From contig CANDJC010000047.1 of NCBI GenBank assembly GCA_947384955.1, positions 1-32,766 of the forward strand: a stretch of DNA of 32,766 nucleotides, given 5' to 3'. Under the pieces are notes generated by a model. The model ran no database searches, was not told where the DNA came from, and was given only the letters and a program-made list of their open reading frames with translations. Below, in pieces: positions 1-7,340 of the stretch. The stretch is from an uncultured Eubacterium sp. Its GTDB lineage: Bacteria > Bacillota > Clostridia > Lachnospirales > Lachnospiraceae. How positions within the stretch are numbered: position 1 is the first letter of the stretch; every line of letters begins with the position of its first letter. A program made the translations under genes and the position numbers.

Positions 1-120
1 GTCCGGGGCCACAGCGTAAATGCAGAATGCTTAGGACTTCTTAACATTCTGGAGCAGCCGCTGGAAGACCTGGCAAATCCCCTCTCCCGGCGTCCGGGCA
101 TCCACACTCCCCTCCCCAAA
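1..120 (-). repeat. Dispersed GC-rich intergenic repeat, copy A (cut by window start)
   Basis: Read on the minus strand, this stretch matches the plus-strand sequence at 19321-19440 nearly base for base in blocks. The shared blocks are a G-rich lead, GTGGATGC, CGGACGCCGG, and a core that begins CTCCAGAATGTTAAGAAG and runs on through CATTCTGCATTTACGCTG. It also carries GAGGGGATTTGCCAG, which is shared with the copy at 20638-20690. No convincing gene occupies it. The rest of this copy lies before base 1. Confidence 0.75.
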
Positions 121-184
121 CATGCAGCAGCTCCAGTACAGAAAAGTCTGAGCATATCATATTCCGCTCAGAAAATGATACTGC

Positions 185-213
185 TTGCACAATCCCCCAA
201 ATGGATATAAAAT
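185..213 (+). promoter_or_regulatory. Sigma-A-type promoter of the AAA/nuclease gene
   Basis: A -35 TTGCAC (185-190) and a -10 TAAAAT (208-213) are separated by 17 bp. Transcription would begin near 220, about 65 bases before the ATG at 284. Confidence 0.55.
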
Positions 214-283
214 ATGGATACACATCTTATTATCAGAATTTTTACATTACCTGAAATTACCTGAAATGAGGAGAAGCAATCAT

Positions 284-1876
284 ATGAGCAGACATTTCAA
301 CACAGCCGGCACCTGTTTTCCCAGCAGGCATTATATGGCAGGTCTGGAAAATAAATTAAAAGAGATTACGGCTATGGCAGATGCCGGAAAATATTTTTGT
401 ATCAGCCGTGCCAGACAGTATGGGAAGTCCACGGTGCTTTACAGCCTTGCACGCAGTCTTTGTGAAACATACCTTGTGATTTCAATAAGTTTTCAGCGTA
501 TGAGCACTGCCAAATTTGAAAATGAAGACGTTTTCTGCCGGGCCTTTGTAAACAGAATGGAACGCAGTCTCGCGCATTTTAAAATAAGCGAATCTGACCT
601 TGCACTGTTTGAGCATATGTTCAGGCGGGCGGCTGATGGGACAAAGCCTTTGGACCTGACAGATATGTTTGATGATATCAGCGACCTGTGCTGTCATTTG
701 TCAAAACCGCTGGTTCTAATTATTGATGAAATTGACAGTGCCTGCAGCAGTCAGATTTTTTTGGATTTTCTTGGTCAGATTCGTGATTTATATTTAAACC
801 GGGAATTTGTGCCCGCTTTCCAGTCTGTGATTCTGGCAGGCGTTTACAATATTAAAAACCTGAAATTAAAAAATAATACCGGCAGTGTCATCCGGTATAA
901 CAGTCCCTGGAATATCGCTGATGATTTTACCATAGATATCAGCCTTCATACAGATGATATTTTCAATATGCTGCTGGATTATGAGGCAGACCATCATACC
1001 GGCATGGATGTGCGGGCAGTCAGTCAGCTGATTTTTGACTATACAGACGGATATCCTTATCTGGTATCCAGAATCTGCAGGCTGACAGATGAACGGCTAT
1101 GGAATTCAGCGGATAGCTGTGTACGTAAAACTGCCTGGACATCGGAGGGTATTCTTTTATCTATCCGCCTGCTTTTAAAAGAACCGAATACACTGTTTGA
1201 AGACATGGTTAAGCATCTGCAGGACTATCCGCAGCTGAAAGAAAATATTAAAAATATTCTGTTTTGCGGGATGCAGTATTCCTTTGAGATTGACCAGGAA
1301 TCTGTCAATACCGGGGTAATGTTTGGATTTATAAAAGAAAAGAATAACAATGCTGTCATTGCAAACAGAATTTTCGAAATGAAGCTGTACAATATGTTCC
1401 TTGCGGAAGATGAAAGAAGTGCAGAAAACAGTCTGACACAGTATACGGGCAGCCAGTTTATTTCCAGCGGTATGCTAAAGATGCGCCTTGTTATGCAGAA
1501 ATTTTACGAATATTACCAGGAAATATTTGGAGGCAGAAGTGACAAATTTTTAGAAGAAAATGGCAGGCGGCTTTTCTTAATGTTTCTGCGCCCTATTATT
1601 AACGGCTCTGGGAATTATTACATCGAAGCCGAGACCCGCAGCCGTACAAGAACAGATGTCATTATCGATTACCATGGACAGCAGTTTATCATCGAGCTGA
1701 AAATATGGCATGGCGAAGCTTACAGCCAGCGGGCTGAAACACAGCTGTTTGAATATCTGGAGCATTACCATGTACGGGAAGGATATCTTTTGAGTTTTAA
1801 CTTTAATAAAAATAAGAAAACAGGAATTCGTGAAATACGCTTTGAGGACAAATGGATTATGGAAACCGTTGTTTAA
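284..1876 (+). CDS. AAA-ATPase-like protein with C-terminal PD-(D/E)XK nuclease domain
   Basis: A 530-residue protein. The frame is open back to 185, but the ATG at 284 is preferred because GAGGAG (268-273) precedes it by ten bases. Residues about 41-50 (SRARQYGKST) form a Walker A-like P-loop and residues 143-151 (LVLIIDEID) a Walker B. The C-terminal 90 residues hold a D...ELK arrangement (TDVIIDY, then IIELKIW), which is the PD-(D/E)XK nuclease signature. This architecture resembles the AAA-ATPase_like plus PDDEXK families that are expanded in Bacteroides and Clostridia; their role is not established, and defence or mobile-element functions are conjecture. There is no membrane segment or signal peptide. 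It stands alone, downstream of a repeat copy. I am confident of the ATPase and nuclease folds and unsure of the function. Confidence 0.85.
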   Translation: MSRHFNTAGTCFPSRHYMAGLENKLKEITAMADAGKYFCISRARQYGKSTVLYSLARSLCETYLVISISFQRMSTAKFENEDVFCRAFVNRMERSLAHFKISESDLALFEHMFRRAADGTKPLDLTDMFDDISDLCCHLSKPLVLIIDEIDSACSSQIFLDFLGQIRDLYLNREFVPAFQSVILAGVYNIKNLKLKNNTGSVIRYNSPWNIADDFTIDISLHTDDIFNMLLDYEADHHTGMDVRAVSQLIFDYTDGYPYLVSRICRLTDERLWNSADSCVRKTAWTSEGILLSIRLLLKEPNTLFEDMVKHLQDYPQLKENIKNILFCGMQYSFEIDQESVNTGVMFGFIKEKNNNAVIANRIFEMKLYNMFLAEDERSAENSLTQYTGSQFISSGMLKMRLVMQKFYEYYQEIFGGRSDKFLEENGRRLFLMFLRPIINGSGNYYIEAETRSRTRTDVIIDYHGQQFIIELKIWHGEAYSQRAETQLFEYLEHYHVREGYLLSFNFNKNKKTGIREIRFEDKWIMETVV

Positions 1877-1943
1877 ATTTCCCTGCCTCCCGATGCCGCT
1901 GTATGCATCTAAGAGGCGGGCAGCTTATCACGTCTGGCCGCAT

Positions 1944-2470
1944 TCACGGACCGTCCGGCAGCTCAAATTCGATAATTTCTCCGCATTTGGGATGTACGCT
2001 TCCCGTTACCGCCTGTATCATCATTCCATGGCAGGAAACAATCACTTTTTTATAACATGCATACTTTTTTAACACACGGATTACCCGCTTCTTCACAGAC
2101 GGCATATCCTCCCACATCTGCGCATCTGATGTATGTTCTCCATGATTTTTGATATATTCTTCTATGCAGCATCTGCAGTTTCATCATTTTCATATATGTA
2201 ATTCTTGTTTGCCAGCCACTCGTGCAGGTCTGTTTCTATCGCAATATCGGTTCCCAGTTCTTTTGACAATATCGCCGCTGTCTGCACTGCCCTTGTATAG
2301 GGAGAGCATAAAATAATATCTGCATTGAAAAGCCGGCTGTCTGTGGCGGACTCCCTGATTTGTGCTATGCCTTTTTGGGTCAGGCCGGATAACTGAACGC
2401 CAAATCCCTGGTATATTTTTGTATTCTTCTGCGAATAATCGGTCTCGCCATGTCTTACAAAATAGAACAT
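1944..2470 (-). pseudogene. Histidine phosphatase (phosphoglycerate mutase-like), frameshifted
   Basis: The N-terminal 102 codons start at 2470 behind AAAGGAG. They show the RHGE catalytic motif near residue 7 and a SPYTRAVQTA segment, both typical of the histidine phosphatase superfamily. The frame closes at a TAG (2162-2164). Downstream in another frame, from about 2163 to the TGA at 1944-1946, the protein plainly continues with EEYIKNHGEHTSD, DMPSVKKRV and VSCHGMMIQAV, the last carrying the second catalytic histidine. Restoring one base at about 2163-2165 (for example TAC or TAT in place of the TAG) joins both parts into one protein of about 175 residues, a normal family length. So the gene has a one-base deletion, either a real inactivation or a sequencing error. 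The substrate cannot be told from sequence. Confidence 0.8.
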
Positions 2471-2499
2471 ATGATTCTCCTTTCTTGTAATTTAAAGAA

Positions 2500-2524
2500 G
2501 CACGCCCGCTGATTACGGGCATGC
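2500..2524 (-). other. Hairpin in the leader of the phosphatase gene
   Basis: Arms GCACGCCCG (2500-2508) and CGGGCATGC (2516-2524) with a 7-base loop. On the minus-strand RNA all nine positions pair, one as G-U; on the plus strand one position is A-C. This favours a structure in the phosphatase leader RNA. The sequence after it is only moderately U-rich, so it is not a convincing terminator. Confidence 0.45.
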
Positions 2525-2603
2525 TCCGGCGCAAATGAAAGCTGTTTGATTTTTAAGGGATTTTAAACAGGTTTCTGGTTATTCCATCTGCGCTGATTTT
2601 ATT

Positions 2604-2647
2604 ATAGTCGTGTTGCGACTATTTTGCAATAGTCTTATCGCGACTTT
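2604..2647 (+). promoter_or_regulatory. Two tandem dyad operators upstream of the XRE repressor
   Basis: ATAGTCG-TGTTG-CGACTAT (2604-2622) is a 7-5-7 inverted repeat. Twenty-five bases on, ATAGTCT-TATCG-CGACTTT (2629-2647) repeats the same spacing with degenerate outer bases. They lie 37-80 bases before the XRE start, where a promoter should be, and are most simply its autoregulatory operators. A TTGCAA at 2624-2629 and TAAAAT at 2650-2655 are possible promoter parts, but 20 bp apart, so I do not assign them firmly. Confidence 0.6.
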
Positions 2648-2683
2648 TTTAAAATAGATACAAAAATAATCAGGAGGATGCAA

Positions 2684-2917
2684 ATGGTTTTTCCAAATAT
2701 TCGAAATCTGAGGGAAGATAATGATAAAAAGCAGGCTGAACTTGCAAATTACCTGAATGTGAAGCAGACAACCTATTCAAAATACGAACTTGGCAAGATT
2801 AATATACCGATTGAAATTTTTTTAAAACTGGCTGACTACTATGATGTCAGTGTGGATTACCTGCTTGGCCGTACAAAAGAAAAAAGCCTGAATGGTTCCA
2901 AAACAGATAAACACTAA
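2684..2917 (+). CDS. XRE/Cro-CI family transcriptional regulator
   Basis: A 77-residue protein that is almost entirely one helix-turn-helix domain (PF01381 type). Recognisable parts are NIRNLREDNDKKQAELA, the recognition segment VKQTTYSKYELGK and the closing DYYDVSVDYLLGRT, all typical of the Cro/CI family. ATG 2684 is chosen over ATG 2678 because AGGAGG (2672-2677) touches the earlier ATG but sits six bases before the later one. It has no effector or protease domain, so it is a simple dimeric repressor. Two dyads just upstream suggest it represses itself and perhaps the divergent phosphatase gene. Confidence 0.9.
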   Translation: MVFPNIRNLREDNDKKQAELANYLNVKQTTYSKYELGKINIPIEIFLKLADYYDVSVDYLLGRTKEKSLNGSKTDKH

Positions 2918-3013
2918 GACTGAAAATCACGCAGCAAAGATACTCCTGTCAGACTGCATAAATATCCTGCAGCGGAAAATGAGAAACAGACTGTGCCTGT
3001 CACAGCATATCAG

Positions 3014-3052
3014 AAAAAGAGAACTGCCTGTATAACAGCAGTTCTCTTTTTT
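3014..3052. terminator. Bidirectional Rho-independent terminator between XRE gene and secDF
   Basis: A perfect 14-base inverted repeat (3014-3027 with 3038-3051) contains GAGAACTGC and GCAGTTCTC, flanked by A5 on one side and T6 on the other. It serves both converging genes. Confidence 0.85.
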
Positions 3053-3067
3053 GGGAAGTGCAGGAAT

Positions 3068-5257
3068 TTATGCCATTTTTTTTGCTTTCTTTGTTTTGGC
3101 CTCCTTCTTTGCCCTGCCGGAAGATTTCTGATGAATCTTCATTTCAAACCAGAGCTCTGTCGCAATACAGATAGAAGAATACGTACCGCTGATTACGCCA
3201 ATCATCAGAGGAAGCGCAAATTCTTTAATGGAAGCCACGCCCAGAATATACAAAAGCAGCACCATGACGAAGGTTGTCACAGATGTATTGATGGAGCGCG
3301 ACAGTGTCTGGGTAATACTCTGATTGGCTATTTCAGCCAGCTCCGACTGGGTAACTTTGACCCTGGACTTCATATTTTCACGGATACGGTCAAAGGTAAC
3401 AATCGTATCGTTAATGGAATAACCCAGTATCGTCAGCATAACCGCGATAAAGGTAGAGCCCACGGAAATCCGTACCAGCGAATAACAGGTCAGCACTACC
3501 AGAATATCATGCAGAAGCGCAATAATCGCACTCGAAGCAAACCGGAAATCATCAAACCGGAACCAGATGTAAATCAGCATCAAAATTACCGCAATAATCA
3601 CTGCCCAGACTGCGTCAGCGGTCATTTCCTTACTGATTGTTTCGCTGACATTCTGATAAGAAATCGCATCCGATTCCACGGAATAATTGTCTTTAAAAAT
3701 CTGCGCAAATGTTTCACGCTCTGAAAGCTCCAGATTACGTGTTTTAAATATAACCTGCGTCGTATCGGCAATTTTCTGCACCTGCACTTCAGCTGTTCCC
3801 AGCGCATCATTAATCAGCGGCACAATATTCGAATCGATTTCTGCCAGCTCATAATCTTTGCCGAGGTCAACGGTCGTAGAAGTACCGCCTACAAATTCCA
3901 GGCTGTAATTAAACGCGCCTTTTCCGCTGGCTGCATTGACCGCTTCGCCCACAAATCCGGCTGCAATGATTACAACGGAGATTATGAAAAATACATACCG
4001 TTTGGAAAGAAAATCAACCGCCCTGCGTTCTTTTGCCGCGCCGTAATATTTTACATCCTTAAATCCAATCGCATGAATCGCATACATCGTATAACGGGTT
4101 ACAACAAGCGCTGTAATCATTGATAAAATAATGCCAATCGCCAGTGTATAAGCAAATCCTTTTACGGTACCGGAACCTTTGATGGCTAACACTGCGGCTG
4201 CAATCAGAGTCGTTACATTTCCGTCTACAATTGCCGACAGCGCTTTCTGATAGCCTGTCTTAATTGCGGCAGCGGTAGATTTTCCAAGCGCAAGCTCTTC
4301 CTTAATACGTGCATTGATGACCACATTTGCATCCACTGCCATACCAATGCCGAGAATAATACCCGCAATACCCGGCAGTGTCAGTGTAATTTCAAACAGA
4401 TAAATGACAGCCACAACAGCGGTCGAATAAATCAAAAGCCCGAGAGAAGTTGCCACGCCAGCGACCCAGTAAAATGCAATCAAAAATACAATAATGAGCG
4501 CCAGCCCGACTGCGGCCGCCGTTAATGCCGTAGAAATCGCTTCTTCACCTAAAGACGCACCCACAACCTGGGATGTCAGCTCTTCTAACTCTAACGAAAG
4601 CGAGCCGATACGAATCTGGGATGCCAGTGTTTCTGCCGCCTGAAAAGATTCCATGCCTTCAATCGAGGCTGTGCCTCCGCTAATCTGCTCTCTGACAGTC
4701 GGATTGCTGATGGTTTCTCCGTCATAGACAATCGGCATGTTTTTACCGACATTTTCTCCGGTCAGGTCCGCAAATATTTCTGCTGCTTCATCTGTAAACT
4801 GCAGCTCTACAATGGCCTTATTCACGCCGCTTTCTGTCACATATCTGGCGGCTGCCGTTTCCACATCATCACCCGTAAGCACAACATTGCCGTCCGGGTC
4901 CCTGAACTCTAAAGAGCCCGGTGTTCCCAGGTCTTCCAATATATCATTCGCATCCGTAACGCCCGGAATCGCAACTGTAATACGGTCACTGCCTTCTCTT
5001 GCAACCGTCGCCTCTGTACTGTATTCCTCCACACGGCGCTGCAGCTTGTACACGGTATCGCTGATTTCCTCAGCAGTCGCATCTTCGTCCACTATCTGAT
5101 ACGTAATGCTGACACCGCCTGCCAAGTCCAGGCCTAAGATAATATTCTGATTCTCACCCCGTCCTGTGGAAGACAGAATAATGGATGCATAATATCCAAG
5201 ACTCAGTATACAGACCATGACAATGCACAGTATGGTAATGCCTTTTCCCTTTTTCAT
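3068..5257 (-). CDS. secDF: Fused protein translocase subunit SecDF
   Basis: A 729-residue membrane protein that joins SecD (about residues 1-410) and SecF (about 420-729) in one chain. It is an accessory part of the Sec translocon that uses the proton gradient to help release exported proteins. The SecD half shows an N-terminal transmembrane helix, ILGLDLAGG, the large extracytoplasmic domain, and the helix-4 signature GIGMAVDANVVINARIKEE. The SecF half opens with SLEFVGGTST and has the matching LGYSINDTIVTFDRIREN. A lysine-rich tail ends the protein. It follows the SCIFF maturase by 45 bases on the same strand, so the two are probably cotranscribed, an order often found in Clostridia. Nothing is missing. 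Confidence 0.95.
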   Translation of the reverse strand: MKKGKGITILCIVMVCILSLGYYASIILSSTGRGENQNIILGLDLAGGVSITYQIVDEDATAEEISDTVYKLQRRVEEYSTEATVAREGSDRITVAIPGVTDANDILEDLGTPGSLEFRDPDGNVVLTGDDVETAAARYVTESGVNKAIVELQFTDEAAEIFADLTGENVGKNMPIVYDGETISNPTVREQISGGTASIEGMESFQAAETLASQIRIGSLSLELEELTSQVVGASLGEEAISTALTAAAVGLALIIVFLIAFYWVAGVATSLGLLIYSTAVVAVIYLFEITLTLPGIAGIILGIGMAVDANVVINARIKEELALGKSTAAAIKTGYQKALSAIVDGNVTTLIAAAVLAIKGSGTVKGFAYTLAIGIILSMITALVVTRYTMYAIHAIGFKDVKYYGAAKERRAVDFLSKRYVFFIISVVIIAAGFVGEAVNAASGKGAFNYSLEFVGGTSTTVDLGKDYELAEIDSNIVPLINDALGTAEVQVQKIADTTQVIFKTRNLELSERETFAQIFKDNYSVESDAISYQNVSETISKEMTADAVWAVIIAVILMLIYIWFRFDDFRFASSAIIALLHDILVVLTCYSLVRISVGSTFIAVMLTILGYSINDTIVTFDRIRENMKSRVKVTQSELAEIANQSITQTLSRSINTSVTTFVMVLLLYILGVASIKEFALPLMIGVISGTYSSICIATELWFEMKIHQKSSGRAKKEAKTKKAKKMA

Positions 5258-5302
5258 TCCTGTTTCTATCCTTTCCTTAATCTATCCTGCCGGCTCGCAG
5301 CT

Positions 5303-6673
5303 TCAGTTTTCGCCGTCTGCCAGCGCAGCCTTTATCATAATCGCACACTCCACTCTTTTTTTCTGAAGCGCACAGCCAATATCATACGTATCCAGAATAT
5401 CCCCGTGAAAATGATAAGCATTCGCCGCACATCCGCCGCTGCAGTAAAATCTCGCAAAGCAGCTCCTGCATTTTTCTTTTGCGTATACATTGCAGCCTTG
5501 AAACATCTTCCGGATTTCCGTATTCTTTATGCCCTCGGACACGTTTCCCATCAAAAACCGTTCATCCCCCACAAACTGATGACACGGATATAAATCTCCC
5601 CACGGCGTCACAGCCAGATACTCTGTACCGGAGCCGCAGCCGGATAAGCGCTTTGCCACACACGGGCCGCCCTCTAAATCAATCATAAAATGAAAGAAAT
5701 TAAAACCGTTTCCTTCTTTTGTCCGCCGGATGATTTCTTTGGCCAGTTTATCATATTCTTCATACAAACGCGGCAGGTCTGCTTCCTGAATCGCATAATC
5801 CAAAGACGCGTCCGCCACAACCGGCTCCACAGAAATCTGCTGAAATCCCAAATCCGCCAGATGCAGCACATCGTTTGAAAAATCCAGATTGTAATGCGTA
5901 AAAGTTCCTCTTGCATAATACTTCATCTGGTTTCTGCTCTGTGCAAACTTCTGGAATTTCGGAACAATCAGATCATAGCTCCCCGCTCCTTTTGGAAACG
6001 GCCGCATCCTGTCATTAACCTCTTTCCTGCCGTCGATGCTCAGCACGACATTGTCCATCTCCCGATTGGCAAACTCCATGATGTCATCATTCAGCAAAAC
6101 TCCGTTGGTTGTCAGCGTAAAGCGGAATTTTTTATTATGGATTTTCTCCTGCTGTCTGCCATACGTCACCAGCTCTTTTACGGTCTGTAAATTCAGCGTC
6201 GGTTCTCCGCCGAAAAAATCCACTTCCAGATTTCTGCGGTTTTTCGAATTTGCTATCAGAAAATCCAGGGCTGCCCTGCCCGTTTCATAACTCATCAGCG
6301 CCCTGCGCCCGTGATACTCCCCTTCTTGTGCAAAACAGTATTTACAGGCCAGATTGCAGTCATGTGCAATATGCAGGCAGAGCGCCTTTACAACCGTCTC
6401 CCTGTCCTGAAAATCCGAAATACACTCCTCATAGTCATCCGGCACAAACAATTCCCCGGCATCTTTTAACTGTGTAATTTCCTCATATGCCTCTTTTATC
6501 TCCGCTAAAGGATACCTGTCCTTCAGCCGGTCTGTTATCTCCAAAAGCGTACATGCTTCATACAGCTTTAGCACATCGTAAACAAGGTCATCCACCACAT
6601 GCACCGCACCGCTGCCGACATCCAGCGCAATATTGTACCCGTTATTTTTAAACTGATGAACCTGATGATTCAA
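5303..6673 (-). CDS. scfB: Radical SAM maturase of the SCIFF peptide (thioether-forming, SPASM domain)
   Basis: A 456-residue enzyme. Residues 106-113 (CNLACKYC) are the CX3CX2C motif that binds the SAM-cleaving 4Fe-4S cluster. The last 110 residues are a cysteine-rich SPASM/twitch region (GPCVAKRLSGCG, YPCHQF, CRSCFARFYCSGGC) for auxiliary clusters. The N-terminal 80 residues (YNIALDVGSGAVHVVDD) form a peptide-recognition domain as in known SCIFF maturases. Members of the family install thioether cross-links between cysteines and alpha carbons of the precursor peptide. The start is a TTG at 6673, with AAGGAGG seven bases before it; no ATG fits as well. The substrate gene scfA lies 180 bases upstream and secDF follows, so this is one SCIFF locus. 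Confidence 0.95.
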   Translation of the reverse strand: MNHQVHQFKNNGYNIALDVGSGAVHVVDDLVYDVLKLYEACTLLEITDRLKDRYPLAEIKEAYEEITQLKDAGELFVPDDYEECISDFQDRETVVKALCLHIAHDCNLACKYCFAQEGEYHGRRALMSYETGRAALDFLIANSKNRRNLEVDFFGGEPTLNLQTVKELVTYGRQQEKIHNKKFRFTLTTNGVLLNDDIMEFANREMDNVVLSIDGRKEVNDRMRPFPKGAGSYDLIVPKFQKFAQSRNQMKYYARGTFTHYNLDFSNDVLHLADLGFQQISVEPVVADASLDYAIQEADLPRLYEEYDKLAKEIIRRTKEGNGFNFFHFMIDLEGGPCVAKRLSGCGSGTEYLAVTPWGDLYPCHQFVGDERFLMGNVSEGIKNTEIRKMFQGCNVYAKEKCRSCFARFYCSGGCAANAYHFHGDILDTYDIGCALQKKRVECAIMIKAALADGEN

Positions 6674-6725
6674 CTTAATCCTCCTTCAATATCTGTACGC
6701 GCAAAAATGAAGCTAACGCACAAAT

Positions 6726-6748
6726 GACCGAACGCTTTGCGAACGGTC
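6726..6748. other. Near-palindromic hairpin between scfA and scfB
   Basis: GACCG-AA-CGC-TTT-GCG-AA-CGGTC: two stems of 5 and 3 bp around a symmetrical internal AA/AA loop. It lies in the 180-base spacer between the peptide gene and its maturase. It lacks a U-run on either strand, so it is more likely an RNA stability or processing element than a terminator. Confidence 0.5.
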
Positions 6749-6786
6749 GTTTCTTCGGAACACATTTTCAGACACATGCGAAACGC

Positions 6787-6832
6787 CTGCCTGGCCTGAA
6801 TTCTGGGTTTCTTCCGATTCTCAGCCAGACAG
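6787..6832 (-). other. Imperfect long hairpin downstream of scfA
   Basis: CTGCCTGGCCTGA (6787-6799) pairs with TCAGCCAGACAG (6821-6832) with one bulge and one wobble. It lies about 20 bases past the scfA stop. No U-tract follows on the minus strand. It may protect the short peptide message from decay or damp read-through into scfB. Confidence 0.4.
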
Positions 6833-6852
6833 AGCATTCCATCTGCCGTATG

Positions 6853-6996
6853 CTATTTCGCCTGCTCACATGTCTGGTTGCCTACTGTGCAGGATGTCTT
6901 GCATGCAGACTGACAGGATGTCTGGCACTCGCCGCATCCGCCTTTTTTTACTGTATTCTGCAATTTTTTGGTATTTAAAGTTTTAATGTGTTTCAT
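6853..6996 (-). CDS. scfA: SCIFF ribosomal peptide precursor (six cysteines in forty-five)
   Basis: A 47-residue peptide that starts MKHIKTLNTKKLQNTVKKGG and has six cysteines at residues 21, 24, 28, 32, 36 and 43. The lysine/asparagine-rich leader followed by the tight cysteine cluster is the hallmark of the SCIFF family, which is close to universal in Clostridia. AAAGGAG sits nine bases before the ATG. The maturase scfB follows on the same strand and should cross-link the cysteines. The gene is below the usual ORF length cut-off and a longer plus-strand frame overlaps it, so it is easily missed. The biological role of mature SCIFF peptides is still not settled. Confidence 0.95.
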   Translation of the reverse strand: MKHIKTLNTKKLQNTVKKGGCGECQTSCQSACKTSCTVGNQTCEQAK

Positions 6997-7083
6997 AATT
7001 GAATTCTCCTTTCAACTGTATGGAACCAGGCAGGTTCCTGCATATTTCCGATTGCATGTATGACTGGAACATGCTCAGGTGGT

Positions 7084-7112
7084 AGTATAACACATCTTTG
7101 TTTATAAGGAAA
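7084..7112 (-). promoter_or_regulatory. Probable promoter of scfA
   Basis: On the minus strand an extended -10 (TGTTATACT, hexamer 7084-7089) lies 17 bp from a weak -35 TTTCCT (7107-7112). Transcription would start near 7077, giving a leader of about 80 bases before scfA. Confidence 0.5.
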
Positions 7113-7191
7113 GTATTTTTTTGCTGGGAAATATATTTTGTGTAAACTGTCTATTCTGTAAAAATAGTCCCGGTCTGCCTGTTAAAAATGT

Positions 7192-7220
7192 TTGCATTCC
7201 GGCAGTTTACATGTTATACT
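7192..7220 (+). promoter_or_regulatory. Promoter of the Rpn-family gene
   Basis: A -35 TTGCAT (7192-7197), a 17-bp spacer, and a -10 TATACT (7215-7220) with an upstream TG. It is divergent from the scfA promoter. The remainder of the 344-base gap (6997-7340) holds no gene. Confidence 0.65.
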
Positions 7221-7340
7221 AATTCTATCATCTGAATCCTGATTTCCATTCCCGTTCCATTTCAGGATGTCTGAACATTTCACGGCTTTTCGCCAAATGT
7301 TTTCAGCTTACAGCAGTACAAAAACAAAAGAAAGGAACCA

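Noticed and set aside
41-223. Minus-strand ORF of 60 codons
   Set aside because: It falls mostly inside the dispersed repeat and lacks a ribosome site.
2993-3724. Plus-strand ORF of 243 codons
   Set aside because: It runs through the terminator and antisense to secDF with Cys/His/Arg-rich nonsense composition.
4737-5099. Plus-strand ORF of 120 codons
   Set aside because: It lies antisense inside secDF, is rich in Ser and Val, and is a codon shadow.
6724-6978. Plus-strand ORF of 84 codons
   Set aside because: It is antisense to the clear SCIFF precursor gene.
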